Positions 44,330 through 54,100 of a DNA stretch of 64,000 bases are shown here, in pieces. The notes under the pieces are model-generated. The model worked only from the letters and a program-made list of their open reading frames with translations. It ran no database searches and was not told where the DNA came from. The stretch comes from Pseudomethylobacillus aquaticus (lineage in GTDB: Bacteria; Pseudomonadota; Gammaproteobacteria; Burkholderiales; Methylophilaceae). Numbering within the stretch: position 1 is the first letter of the stretch; the number at the start of each line of letters is the position of its first letter. Position numbers and translations under genes: made by a program. The stretch lies in assembly GCF_003730115.1 (NCBI RefSeq), contig NZ_RJVP01000003.1, positions 186,001-250,000 of the forward strand, in the 5' to 3' direction.

Positions 44330-44788
44330 ATGAGCACGTTAGCTGCTAAAACCGCCGTGCTCCTGCTTGCAATTGTCAGCACGCAGGTTGCCGCTGAAGA
44401 GACCATAACGCTCTCTGGCCGCTTTGAGTATCGCACCGACCCCATCAGCCTCGACATCATCGGGAGGCAAGTCTGCTTCTTTCCTACCGAACATTCTGCC
44501 CATTTGGTGCCCCGCCCGAGGGGAGATAATCGGCTCCCTTGGTTCTGTTTCTCAAACTCTGCGGCTGCCGCAAAGATGCTCGGCTTTCGTCTTACAGTGT
44601 CAACCGACGCTTGTGGTGTTTCTGGTAGTGCCACATTGACCGTAAGCCATTATGTTGCATACCCTGAAGAGGGAGACGGCAATGACGTCGCCACATTAAA
44701 CTTCGTCCAAAAGAAAACAAAACCTGAACCAATACCGTGCGAAATTGATGCCCTGCTGAACCGTAAGCTGCACGATAGAGGGTCTTGA
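44330..44788 (+). CDS. Exported protein of unknown function, 152 aa
   Basis: 152 residues from the ATG at 44330, three bases after the attC7 core. Signal peptide MSTLAAKTAVLLLAIVSTQVAAEE, then a beta-rich domain (ITLSGRFEYRTDPIS, RLTVSTDACGVSGSATLTVSHYV) with three or four Cys. The stop TGA overlaps the next ATG by one base. It is the last clear cassette-positioned gene, although its own attC is missing. Confidence 0.6.
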   Translation: MSTLAAKTAVLLLAIVSTQVAAEETITLSGRFEYRTDPISLDIIGRQVCFFPTEHSAHLVPRPRGDNRLPWFCFSNSAAAAKMLGFRLTVSTDACGVSGSATLTVSHYVAYPEEGDGNDVATLNFVQKKTKPEPIPCEIDALLNRKLHDRGS

Positions 44789-45000
44789 TGTTGTCTGTTT
44801 CGAAGAGCGAGGCTTTCTACAAGCTAATTGAATGGGTAATTGAAAGCACCTGTCGGTTCGTGCTGAAGATCGTATTCGGATTTTTTGGGCTAAGCCCCAA
44901 TGGTAATGGGGTTGGATGCACTGGCTGGTTTTATTGTTTTTGTGGGCTTGTTGTTGTTTCTGGTTGCATTAACAACTGGCCGCTTCATGGAAAAGCATAA
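44788..45000 (+). CDS. Small membrane protein, possibly frameshifted
   Basis: 70 codons from ATG 44788 (start overlaps the previous stop). The first 40 residues are helical and hydrophobic (LIEWVIESTCRFVLKIVFGFFG). Near 44905, at a GGGG run, a different frame opens (ATG 44906 to stop 45007) that reads as a well-formed membrane helix (FIVFVGLLLFLVALTTGRFMEKHKQ). The Cys-rich end in the original frame looks less natural. A one-base frameshift in a two-helix protein is plausible. Confidence 0.4.
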   Translation: MLSVSKSEAFYKLIEWVIESTCRFVLKIVFGFFGLSPNGNGVGCTGWFYCFCGLVVVSGCINNWPLHGKA

Positions 45001-45003
45001 GCA

Positions 45004-45369
45004 ATGAGCACATGTAGCTACTGGCCCAGCGCTCAAATCGTGCCTATGCAGCACCTGGAACACGGGCATAGCGGGCATTTGCTCGTAAAGGCAAATCGGG
45101 GCAATCACGATATTGAATCAATCCATTTGGATATGAAACCTAGCCACCTCCACGCTCACCCCCACTTTCAGCATCACCGCCCCAATGTTCAATTCAAGAA
45201 TCCGCCTGCACCATGCCTGACTCTTTTGCGCCAAGGTTATGTGCCAAGTGTGGAGCCCCCATGGTATTACGCACCTCGAAGAAGGGCTCCAACGCAGGAA
45301 AACAATTCTGGGGCTGCTCGGGCTTTCCCAAATGCCGCCAGGTTCAGCTTGTTTACTAGGCCGGTTTGA
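45004..45369 (+). CDS. Unknown His-rich protein, possibly frameshifted into a Zn finger
   Basis: 121 codons from ATG 45004. The first 75 residues (MQHLEHGHSGHLLVKANRGNHDIESI and HLHAHPHFQHHRPN) are His-rich and coherent. After about 45235 the residues look random (WYYAPRRRAPTQ), while the neighbouring frame contains a clear C4 zinc finger. Either two overlapping genes or one gene with a frameshift. Confidence 0.4.
   Translation: MSTCSYWPSAQIVPMQHLEHGHSGHLLVKANRGNHDIESIHLDMKPSHLHAHPHFQHHRPNVQFKNPPAPCLTLLRQGYVPSVEPPWYYAPRRRAPTQENNSGAARAFPNAARFSLFTRPV
45213..45359 (+). CDS. Topoisomerase-type C4 zinc-finger domain (48 aa)
   Basis: From an ATG at 45213 the frame reads CAKCGAPMVLRTSKKG then GKQFWGCSGFPKCRQV. 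This is the zf-C4 finger of type I topoisomerase C-termini, with Cys at residues 10, 13, 35 and 41. The finger is complete and binds single-stranded DNA in its relatives. It overlaps the preceding frame and may be its displaced C-terminal domain. Confidence 0.65.
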   Translation: MPDSFAPRLCAKCGAPMVLRTSKKGSNAGKQFWGCSGFPKCRQVQLVY

Positions 45370-45494
45370 AGAACAAGCCACGCCAGATTCGATAAAGAAT
45401 TGAGCCTGGGCAGGATGATAATATCCATTGTCGGGCTTATTATCGTGCCTGATTCTGTTTTTTGCTTAACGACAAATAGCATAGGCTGCGATTG

Positions 45495-46594
45495 ATGAAG
45501 TTATCGAACTATTCTGATGGACGCGACAACAACTTCAATCTTGTTCGGGCTGTCGCCGCCCTTGCAGTGCTGATCACACACAGCTTTGCACTCGCAATTG
45601 GCTCCGGTGACGCAGAGCCTTTCAAAGCAAATTTGGGCATGACCATAGGCTCAATAGCGGTCGATATATTCTTCATCACCAGCGGCTTTCTGGTCACATC
45701 CAGCCTATTGAACCGACAAAGCATCGTTGAATTTATCCGGGCCAGAGCATTACGAATATTCCCCGCGCTGCTGGTGATGCTGTTCCTGACCGTGTTTGTA
45801 CTCGGCGTGATTTTTACTTCTTTACCGATTTCCGATTATTTTTCATCAACCAAGACTTATGTTTACCTTGCCAAATGCGCAACCCTGTTTACAGGCGTGA
45901 CGTATCACCTACCTGGCGTATTTGAGGACAATCCATACAAAAACACGGTGAATGGATCACTTTGGACTTTACCCAAAGAGGTCCGCATGTACGCCATTCT
46001 TGCCCTGGTCTGGCTTGGGCTTCGATTTAGCTCAAGGTCACGATCAACCTTGTTCCAGATCATCGTTGTGATATTTTGCTTGTCGTCCGGCATCTACATA
46101 CTGGCCGAGCACTTCTTTCTTGATTCTGTGAGCCGTTCTGCAAAACTGTTTTTCATGTTTTTTACCGGTTCGGCTTTCTATGTTTTAAGGGAGCACATCG
46201 CGCTAAGAGCTTGGCTGTTCTGGTCTTGCGTCATCGCACTGTCAGCCGCCACCCTCAACAAAGATGTTTTCTTCATTGTGTATGTGTTGACCATTGCCTA
46301 CATCCTGTTTTCTCTGGCGTATGTCCCGTCCGGCATGTTTATCTGGCGTATGTCCCGTCCGGCATGGTCCGCCGATACAACAAACTGGGTGACTACTCTT
46401 ACGGCATTTATATTTATGCCTTTCCCGTACAGCAGGCGACGGCCGCCTTGATGCCTGGGGTTACTGTGCCGCAAATGATCTGGATTTCAGCAAGCGTCAC
46501 CTTGTTGTTTGCGACCCTTTCATGGCATGTTTTGGAGAAACGCTGCATCAATCTCAAAACGCGTTATGTCCGAAATGAAAAACCGAGTCAGTGA
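45495..46594 (+). pseudogene. Acyltransferase family 3 (OafA-like), frameshifted by duplication
   Basis: The frame from ATG 45495 begins NFNLVRAVAALAVLITHSFAL with the catalytic-type His, then FFITSGFLVTSSL and NGSLWTLPKEVRMY. About ten membrane helices follow. At 46313-46366 a 29-base tandem duplication changes the frame. The rest of the protein continues in another frame (VRRYNKLGDYSYGIYIYAFPVQQ) to a stop at 46594. Without one copy the two parts join seamlessly as one protein of about 355 residues. These enzymes O-acylate surface sugars. Confidence 0.85.
46313..46366 (+). repeat. 29-bp tandem duplication inside acyltransferase
   Basis: The same 25 bases, beginning TCTGGCGTATG and ending CCGGCATG, occur at 46313-46337 and 46342-46366, separated by TTTA. 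The net insertion of 29 bases shifts the reading frame. Confidence 0.92.
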
Positions 46595-46662
46595 TGATGT
46601 TGATGCAAGTCACTCAAAAATTGAGCTTTTATTAAACCCACTGGCCATGTCACAGGATTGAA

Positions 46663-47379
46663 ATGGTTATGCCAAGAACGTTAGCCATGATGCCTATTGC
46701 CTACCTGATCTTGATGCTGGTTATGGCAGCGATTCCAGAAGCGTTTGCGTCGGGGAACGTCGCCCCTAAGGCAATCGAAGTTGGCATAGCCGAATGCTCG
46801 GACAACAACCTCAATACGTTTATCTGTGCAAGAGAAATAGAACGAAAGGCACTCGCGGACCAGGGCAAACCGATTACTCGTTCTGGCGACACACTCAGCA
46901 TTGCCATTCAAAACAACACAATCTCACTCGTGGACAACCACAAAGATGGCGTGGACAGCACCATCTTGTACAGCTATCTTGGATACGACCGGAAGTTGGA
47001 TAGCCACATCCTGTACCTTCAATATTACGAAGGTGGTGCCTACATGGTCATCCATCATCACTCCGGGCATCAAGCGTTCACGTCCGGCTTTCCTTTGGCA
47101 TCTCCCGATGGGAAACACTTCCTGTCACTTTCAGAAGACATGTTCGCTGGCTACAGCCCTAATAATGTTGAAGTCTGGCAGGTGGTGTCGGGCGAATTCA
47201 GCAGGGTCTCAAACTACAAACCTGAGTGGGGGCCGCGCAGTGCCCGTTGGGCAACTGCTGGGCGAGCGCTGGTTGAAAAGCAGTGCTATGCGCCAACGGA
47301 GAACAACCCTGCTGGCCTCAAGCCCTGTGGTGTTGCAAGGGTCGAGCGTTCAGGCTCTACATGGGTACTCATCGAATGA
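46663..47379 (+). CDS. Exported protein of unknown function, 238 aa
   Basis: 238 residues from ATG 46663, behind AGGA at six bases. Signal peptide (MMPIAYLILMLVMAAIPEAFAS). The mature part contains several Cys and beta-strand segments (SHILYLQYYEGGAYMVIHHHSGH, SPNNVEVWQVVSGEFSRV) and ends VARVERSGSTWVLIE. No domain recognised. Base composition is intermediate between the cassettes and the host. Single gene with no clear partner. Confidence 0.6.
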   Translation: MVMPRTLAMMPIAYLILMLVMAAIPEAFASGNVAPKAIEVGIAECSDNNLNTFICAREIERKALADQGKPITRSGDTLSIAIQNNTISLVDNHKDGVDSTILYSYLGYDRKLDSHILYLQYYEGGAYMVIHHHSGHQAFTSGFPLASPDGKHFLSLSEDMFAGYSPNNVEVWQVVSGEFSRVSNYKPEWGPRSARWATAGRALVEKQCYAPTENNPAGLKPCGVARVERSGSTWVLIE

Positions 47380-47567
47380 TCATCGCCATATAGGCTATGT
47401 CTATCAACCTTGGCACTATGCGATCCGGGCATTTCCATACCAACTCAATCAGCGCGATCCGCTAAGTTTTCGCACAAAACTCCACCCCAAAAAACTGCTG
47501 ACCCGCTCGCGTGTCTATCAGGCAGTCGGTACACTCCCCTGGTACCACCTCAATTCTGGAGATTGTT

Positions 47568-47972
47568 ATGGCGGCAGGCACGATCCTTACAGTTCTAGCG
47601 AACATCCCCTGGGGCACCGTGGTTGATAATGCCCCCAAGGTGGCCGATGGTGCGGCCAAGCTGTGGAACACGGTGTCTCGCTGGAATAAAGCAGGCACGG
47701 CATCAGGCAGCCGCCCCAGCGCCACTGTCAGAACGGGGCTCTCGGACAACGCGTCCCTGGCCGCGCGGCTGCAATCTGCGGAGGAGAGCGTGCAGCACCT
47801 CAATCAGCAGATGCAGGCCTCCACGGCTTTGATCAAGGAACTGGCGGAGCAGAACACCTTGCTGGTGCGCCGTGTGGAGCTGCACAGGCAACGCCTGGTG
47901 CGGCTCACCATGATCTCAATCGGCGTGGGTAGCCTGCTGCTGGGGCTGAATCTCTACCTGTTGTTGCGTTAG
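47568..47972 (+). CDS. Small coiled-coil protein with C-terminal membrane anchor
   Basis: 134 residues from ATG 47568 behind TGGAGA. A variable N-terminal half is followed by a heptad-like coiled coil (about 65-105: LAARLQSAEESVQHLNQQMQ, ELAEQNTLLVRRVEL). One membrane helix closes the protein (MISIGVGSLLLGLNLYLLL). Tail-anchored topology is likely. Unknown family. G+C is host-like again. Confidence 0.6.
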   Translation: MAAGTILTVLANIPWGTVVDNAPKVADGAAKLWNTVSRWNKAGTASGSRPSATVRTGLSDNASLAARLQSAEESVQHLNQQMQASTALIKELAEQNTLLVRRVELHRQRLVRLTMISIGVGSLLLGLNLYLLLR

Positions 47973-48061
47973 CTTATTGTTGCGCTGGGCTGTTGTTGCA
48001 ATAGTCCCTTGTGATTGTTGCCCGGCTTAACGGGCACGCTGAACCCTGCTGAAAGCCACCC

Positions 48062-48643
48062 ATGCCTTACCGTGAAATCGCCAGCCTGCTGGCGATCGTG
48101 CTGACCTTTGTTGCGTTCTACCCTTATATCTGCGCCATCCGCACTGGTGCGGTGCGCCCGCACATCTTTTCCTGGTACATCTGGGCGGTGACCACCTTCA
48201 TCGTGTTCTTTGCGCAGCTGAAAGGTGGCGCAGGTGTAGGGGCATGGCCGATCGGGGTGTCGGCGCTGGTGACGCTGTTCATCGCGGTGCTGGCTTACCG
48301 CCGACGTGCAGATGTCAGCATCACCCGGCTGGATTGGCTGTTCTTCGTGATGGCCTTATCCTCACTGCCGCTGTGGTTCTGGACCGAAGACCCGCGCTGG
48401 GCGGTAGTGATCCTCACCACGGTGGATCTGCTCGGCTTTGCGCCTACGGTGCGCAAGGCCTATGCCGATCCCTATTCAGAATCCATCGTGTTCTTCGGCT
48501 TGTTCACCGGGCGCAATCTCTGCGTCATACTGGCGCTGGAGCATTACTCGGTGACCACGGCAATGTTCCCGGTGGCCATCGGTACGGTGTGCGTGCTGAT
48601 GATGGTGATGCTGGCGCTGCGGCGACGGCAGTTGCTGCGCTAG
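48062..48643 (+). CDS. Six-helix membrane protein of unknown function
   Basis: 193 residues with six membrane helices. Short conserved-looking turns FYPYICAIRTGAVRPHIFSWYIW and LLGFAPTVRKAYADPYSES recall the PQ-loop/SemiSWEET pattern (helix with Pro, then Trp-rich start). No motif fixes a substrate. It lies between the coiled-coil gene and an alkaline phosphatase, all plus strand with about 90-base gaps. Confidence 0.6.
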   Translation: MPYREIASLLAIVLTFVAFYPYICAIRTGAVRPHIFSWYIWAVTTFIVFFAQLKGGAGVGAWPIGVSALVTLFIAVLAYRRRADVSITRLDWLFFVMALSSLPLWFWTEDPRWAVVILTTVDLLGFAPTVRKAYADPYSESIVFFGLFTGRNLCVILALEHYSVTTAMFPVAIGTVCVLMMVMLALRRRQLLR

Positions 48644-48736
48644 CTTGTGCTAAAACCAGCCAGCAATTTCAACTTCGTCATGCCTGTGTCACAGCAAGTG
48701 AATATGGTGCAGTTTAGATACAGCAAGGAGCGGGCG

Positions 48737-50260
48737 ATGGCATCGAAAATCACATCATCAGGGATCAGCTCCCTGCTTGGTGGCATCATTTTCATCAGCG
48801 CGATCACGGTTCATGCAGAACCTGCTGTACGTGGTCCAGAGCAAGTACAAGACTGGCAGAAGACCGGACTAGCGTTTTTGCAAACGGCGGCAGCGCAACA
48901 AACCATCAATAAAACTGCAAAAAATATCATCCTGTTCGTGGGTGATGGCATGGGCCTGAGTACTGTCACTGCTGCGCGCATCCTGCAAGGGCAGCAACAG
49001 GGCAAACCTGGTGAAGAGAATCAGCTGGCTTTCGAGCGCTTCCCTTATCTAGCCTTATCCAAAACCTACAGCTGGGATCAGCAGACGCCGGACTCCGCGC
49101 CCACCATGACCGCGATAGTCACCGGCTACAAAGCGCGCGAAGGCATGTTGTCGGTGAACCATTTAACGGCACGCGCAGAATGCGACGCTGCCAAGATCAG
49201 TGCAAACAGCCTGCCTACGCTACTGGAGCAATCTGCACAGGCGGGGAAGGCTACCGGTATCGTCACGACGACGCGCATCACGCATGCCACGCCTGCCGCA
49301 AATTACGCACATACCGCGATGCGCGACTGGGAAGCCGATAGCGACCTGCCCCCAAGATGCGGGGTTAAGGATATCGCACGGCAATTGATCGAAGCATCAC
49401 CCGCTGTTAGAAATTCGCTGAAAGTCGTACTGGGTGGTGGCAGAGCAAAGTTCATGCGTGTGGACCAACTCGATCCAGAATACCCAAACAAGCGCGGTGC
49501 CCGTAAAGATGGCCGTGATCTGCTCGCAGAGTGGCAAGCCCTACATCAGCAAGGTGTGTACGTCACCGACAACAAAGGATTCAAGGCCGCAGACTCAGCC
49601 CGATTTGATACCTTACTCGGGCTGTTCGAACCTTCGCACATGCAATATGAGGCTGATCGCTTAGCAGACAAGGCTGGCGAACCCTCATTGACTGAAATGA
49701 CAGAAAAGGCCATCCAACGCCTGCAACGCTCACCCAAGGGCTATTTCCTGCAGATTGAGGCTGGCCGCATCGACCATGCCCATCATGCGGGTAATGCAAA
49801 ACGCGCGCTGCTGGACACCATCATGCTATCCGATGCCGTAGCGAGAGCACGGGCCATGACCTCGGTTGAAGACACCTTGATCATCGTGACGGCGGACCAT
49901 AGCCACACCCTGACATTGGCGGGATACCCGCACCGCGGCAACCCTATCCTGGGCGTGGTAAAGGATGTGCCTGAACAGGATGGCGCGCCCGTCAGCGAGA
50001 GCAAGGATGAACTTGGCCTCAACTACACCACACTGGGTTACGCCAACGGGCCAGGTGCACAACATCCTCGGCATGCCATTACAGCAGCAGACAGCGAAGA
50101 TGTGGAATACCAGCAAGCCGCGCTGGTGCCCCTGAAATCAGAGACCCATGGCGGCGAGGATGTCGCCATCTTTGCCAGCGGGCCACAAGCCCATCTGTTC
50201 CGCGGCGTGATGGAGCAGAACTGGATCTACTACGTGATGCGCCACGCCTTCGGCTTCTAG
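48737..50260 (+). CDS. Alkaline phosphatase (PhoA family), exported
   Basis: 507 residues from ATG 48737 behind AAGGAG; earlier in-frame Met codons lack a ribosome site. Signal peptide LLGGIIFISAITVHAEP. Metal and active-site motifs: NIILFVGDGMGLS, TPDSAPTMTAIVTGYKA with the nucleophilic Ser, IEAGRIDHAHHAGN, VTADHSHTL and THGGEDVAIFASGP. It releases phosphate from monoesters in the periplasm. No Pho box was identified. It ends four bases before the convergent Anbu gene. Confidence 0.9.
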   Translation: MASKITSSGISSLLGGIIFISAITVHAEPAVRGPEQVQDWQKTGLAFLQTAAAQQTINKTAKNIILFVGDGMGLSTVTAARILQGQQQGKPGEENQLAFERFPYLALSKTYSWDQQTPDSAPTMTAIVTGYKAREGMLSVNHLTARAECDAAKISANSLPTLLEQSAQAGKATGIVTTTRITHATPAANYAHTAMRDWEADSDLPPRCGVKDIARQLIEASPAVRNSLKVVLGGGRAKFMRVDQLDPEYPNKRGARKDGRDLLAEWQALHQQGVYVTDNKGFKAADSARFDTLLGLFEPSHMQYEADRLADKAGEPSLTEMTEKAIQRLQRSPKGYFLQIEAGRIDHAHHAGNAKRALLDTIMLSDAVARARAMTSVEDTLIIVTADHSHTLTLAGYPHRGNPILGVVKDVPEQDGAPVSESKDELGLNYTTLGYANGPGAQHPRHAITAADSEDVEYQQAALVPLKSETHGGEDVAIFASGPQAHLFRGVMEQNWIYYVMRHAFGF

Positions 50261-50264
50261 CCCG

Positions 50265-50993
50265 TCAGCACCAGTCCGGGCTGGGCAGCTCGTGGAACAC
50301 CTGCTTCAGCCCTTCCGCCCAGCCCTTGCGCACCGTGGTGTAATAGGGGTCGGTGTCGGTGATGCGCTGCTTGCAGTTGGCGTGAAAACTGTCGGTGCGG
50401 TACAGCAGCAGATCGATGGGTGCGGCCACGGACACATTGCTGCGTATGGTGGAATCGAACGAGATCAGCACGCATTTCACCACGTCCATCATCTCGCTGT
50501 TGTAGCGCACCACACGGTCCACGATGGGCTTGCCGTACTTGGTCTCGCCGATCTGGAAATATGGCGTCTCGGCACAGCTCTCGATGAAATTGCCCGCCGA
50601 GTAGATATTGAACAGGCGCGGCTTCTCGCCCTTGATCTGCCCGCCCAGCAGGATGCTGGCATTGAAATCGGTGTGATGGTTCTTGAGGTGCTCGGCATCA
50701 TGTTCAAATACAGCACGCAACTCACTGCCCACCAGATTGGCCACCTCGAACAGGCTGGTGGCATTGTGCAGATGCTTGCCACTGTCGTTCTTCACCGCTT
50801 CACGCAGGCGACTGATCACCGACTGGGTGATGGCCAGGTTGCCTGCCGTCAGCAGCGTGATCACGCGTTCACCCCTCACCTCGAACACATTCATCTTGGG
50901 GAAGGTGGCCACCTGGTCCACACCGGCGTTGGTGCGCGTGTCCGAAGCGAATACCAGGCCTTCATCCAGTAACAGGGCGATGCAATAGGTCAT
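50265..50993 (-). CDS. Anbu, proteasome-like peptidase
   Basis: 242 residues, Ntn-hydrolase fold. Start MTYCIALLLDEGLVFASDTRTNAGVDQV; after Met removal the Thr at position 2 can act as nucleophile, as known for Anbu. Further signature YGKPIVDRVVRY and LISFDSTIRSNVSVAAPIDLLLY. Anbu proteins assemble into helical rings or bundles and are usually linked with ATP-grasp, alpha-E and transglutaminase genes, as here. Divergent from the DUF2126 gene over 143 bases, so the two units may be co-regulated. Confidence 0.92.
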   Translation of the reverse strand: MTYCIALLLDEGLVFASDTRTNAGVDQVATFPKMNVFEVRGERVITLLTAGNLAITQSVISRLREAVKNDSGKHLHNATSLFEVANLVGSELRAVFEHDAEHLKNHHTDFNASILLGGQIKGEKPRLFNIYSAGNFIESCAETPYFQIGETKYGKPIVDRVVRYNSEMMDVVKCVLISFDSTIRSNVSVAAPIDLLLYRTDSFHANCKQRITDTDPYYTTVRKGWAEGLKQVFHELPSPDWC

Positions 50994-51136
50994 AATCAGG
51001 GCAGGCAGCAGAAAGTAACCCCTGAATCATACGTAGCGCCACGCTCAGCCACAATACGCCGGGGCAAATTTGGCATAAATCGTGCTGCTTGCACAGCGTC
51101 CATCCCATTCCACTCCAAGAACCCATAAGAACCCAC

Positions 51137-54100
51137 ATGGCCATCCGCGTCGCTCTGCATCACACCACCCGTTACGAATTCGACCGACTGGTCAATCTGT
51201 CGCCGCACGAGGTCAGACTGCGGCCTGCCGCGCATGCGCGGACGCCCATCCTGTCCTACTCGCTAAGCGTGACGCCGGAAGACCATTTCATCAACTGGCA
51301 GCAAGACCCTTACGGGAATTACATCGCGCGTTATGTATTCCCTGAAAAGGTGCGCACGCTCGAATTCACGGTCGATTTGGTGGCAGACATGACCGTGATC
51401 AACCCCTTTGATTTCTTTGTCGAAAAATATGCCGAGCAGTATCCGTTCAAGTACACCCCCCAGCTCAAGTTCGAACTTGGTGCATACCTGAAGCCGGAAC
51501 CAGTCGGCCCGCTGTTGCAACACTGGCTGGCCGACACCAAAAAGGAGCTGGCGCGCAAAAAACTCAACATCACCGACTTTCTGGTGATGATGAACCAGCG
51601 CGTGCAGGGCGACATCGGCTATCTGGTGCGCATGGAGCCGGGCGTACAGACGCCGGAAGAGACACTGGCCAACCGTACCGGCTCCTGCCGTGACAGTGCC
51701 TGGCTGCTGGTACAGATCATGCGCCATTTCGGGCTGGCTGCGCGCTTTGTATCGGGCTATCTGATCCAGCTCACTGCCGACATCAAGGCACTGGACGGCC
51801 CGTCCGGCACGGAAGTGGATTTCACCGACCTGCATGCCTGGACCGAAGTGTATATCCCTGGCGCAGGCTGGATAGGCGTGGACCCGACCTCGGGCCTGAT
51901 GGCGGGCGAAGGCCACATTCCGCTGGCCTGTACCGCCATGCCGTCTTCGGCGGCCCCGGTCACCGGCTACACCGATGTGGCCGAAGTCACCTTCCAGCAC
52001 ACCATGAAGATCACGCGCATCCATGAAGACCCGCGTGTGACCAAGCCATACAGCGAAGCCGACTGGGAAAAGATCGTCAAACTGGGTGACCAGGTGGACG
52101 TGGACCTGGTGAATCAGGATGTACGCCTGACGCAAGGCGGCGAGCCTACCTTTGTGTCCATCGACGACATGGACGGCCCGGAATGGAACACGCTGGCGCA
52201 TGGCAAGATGAAGCGCGAGCTGGCAGGCAAGCTGGCGCTGCGCCTGAAACAGCAGTTCGCCCAGGGCGGCCTGCTGCATTACGGTCAGGGCAAGTGGTAC
52301 CCCGGCGAGCCCTTGCCACGCTGGGCCATCAATATGTACTGGCGCCTGGATGGCAAACCCATCTGGGAAGATGCCAGCCTGTTCTCCGACGAGAGCAAGC
52401 CAGACCGGTACACCGCCAAACAGGCGGATAAATTCGCCAAAAACCTGGCCGAAGCGCTGGGCTTGCCCAGAGCCTGCCTGATCCCGGCGTATGAAGATGT
52501 GATCCAGCATGCGCAGGATGAAGAGCGCCTGCCGCTGAATATCGACCCGCTGCAGGCCGACCTGAAAGACAGCGAAGAACGCCGCCGTCTGGCGCGCCTG
52601 CTGGCCGAGGGCCTGGGCGCCACGGTGGGTTATGTGATCCCGATCAAGCCGCACGAGACCAGCCTGTCCACACACTGGCTCACCAGCAAGTGGCCGTTAC
52701 GCCGCGAGCACCTGTATCTGCTGGCGGGCGATTCGCCCATGGGCCTGCGCCTGCCGCTGGCTTCGCTGCCCTGGGTGTTGCCCGAGGACATGGACCCGGA
52801 GTTTCCGCCCGACCCGTTCGCCGCCCAGGATGTGCTGCCGGACACCAGCAGCCGTCAGGTCACCCGCACCAAACTGAAGTCGCGGCCCAAGCCACGCGAA
52901 GTGATCCATACCGCGTTGTGCGTGCAGGTGCGTGCGGGACGCTTGTATGTGTTCATGCCGCCGATGACACGGCTGGAGGATTACCTGAATCTGGTGGCCA
53001 GTGTGGAAGCCACCGCCGCCAAACTCAAACTCAAACTGTGGCTGGAAGGCTATCCGCCACCGCGCGATGCACGCGTGCGTCAGCTCAGCGTCACGCCGGA
53101 CCCCGGCGTGATCGAGGTCAACGTACAGCCTTCGGAAAGCTGGCAGGAGCTGGTGGCCAACACCACGTTTCTGTATGAAGAAGCTCGCCAGACGCGCCTG
53201 GGCACCGAGAAATTCATGCTGGACGGCCGCCATACCGGCACCGGTGGTGGCAACCATGCCACGCTGGGTGGCAAGACCCCGGCTGACAGCCCCATGCTGC
53301 GCCGCCCGGATCTGCTCAAAAGCCTGATCACCTACTGGCAGAACCACCCGGCGCTGTCCTACCTGTTCTCCGGCACCTTCATCGGCCCGACCAGCCAGGC
53401 ACCGCGCGTGGACGAAGCGCGTGACGACAACCTGTATGAACTGGCCATCGCCTTCCAGCAGATGGACAAGGTGCTGCCCGAGACCAAGGAAAGCGAGCGC
53501 CCCTGGCTGGTGGACCGCCTGCTGCGCAACCTGCTGGTCGATCTCACCGGCAACACGCACCGTTCCGAATTCTCCATCGACAAGCTGTATTCACCGGATG
53601 GCCCGACCGGGCGTCTGGGCCTGGTGGAATTCCGCGCCTTCGAGATGCCACCGCATGCGCGCATGAGCCTGCTGCAGATGCTGCTGCTGCGCGCGCTGGT
53701 GGCGCGTTTCTGGCGCGAACCGTATCAGGGCAAGCTCATCCACTGGGGCACGGAACTGCATGACCGCTGGATGTTGCCGCATTTCGTGGCGCAGGACATC
53801 GCCGACGTGGTGAAAGACCTGCATGCGCATGGCTATGCTTTCGAGCAGCACTGGTTCGACCCTTTCGTGGAATTCCGCTTCCCGCGTTACGGCACGGTGG
53901 CTTATGAAGGCATCGAGCTGGAGCTGCGTCAGGCCATCGAGCCTTGGAACGTGCTGGGTGAAGAAGTCACCGGCGGTGGCACCGCGCGTTATGTGGATTC
54001 CTCGGTTGAACGCATGCAGCTGCGCGTGCGCGGCCTCACCGACCACCGCCATGTGGTGACCTGCAACGGCAGACCGTTGCCCTTGCAGCCGACCGGCACC

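Noticed and set aside
46680-46686. GTTAGCC core-like heptamer, suggesting a further cassette boundary
   Set aside because: It lies inside the coding frame starting at 46663, and neither a left core nor a hairpin precedes it.
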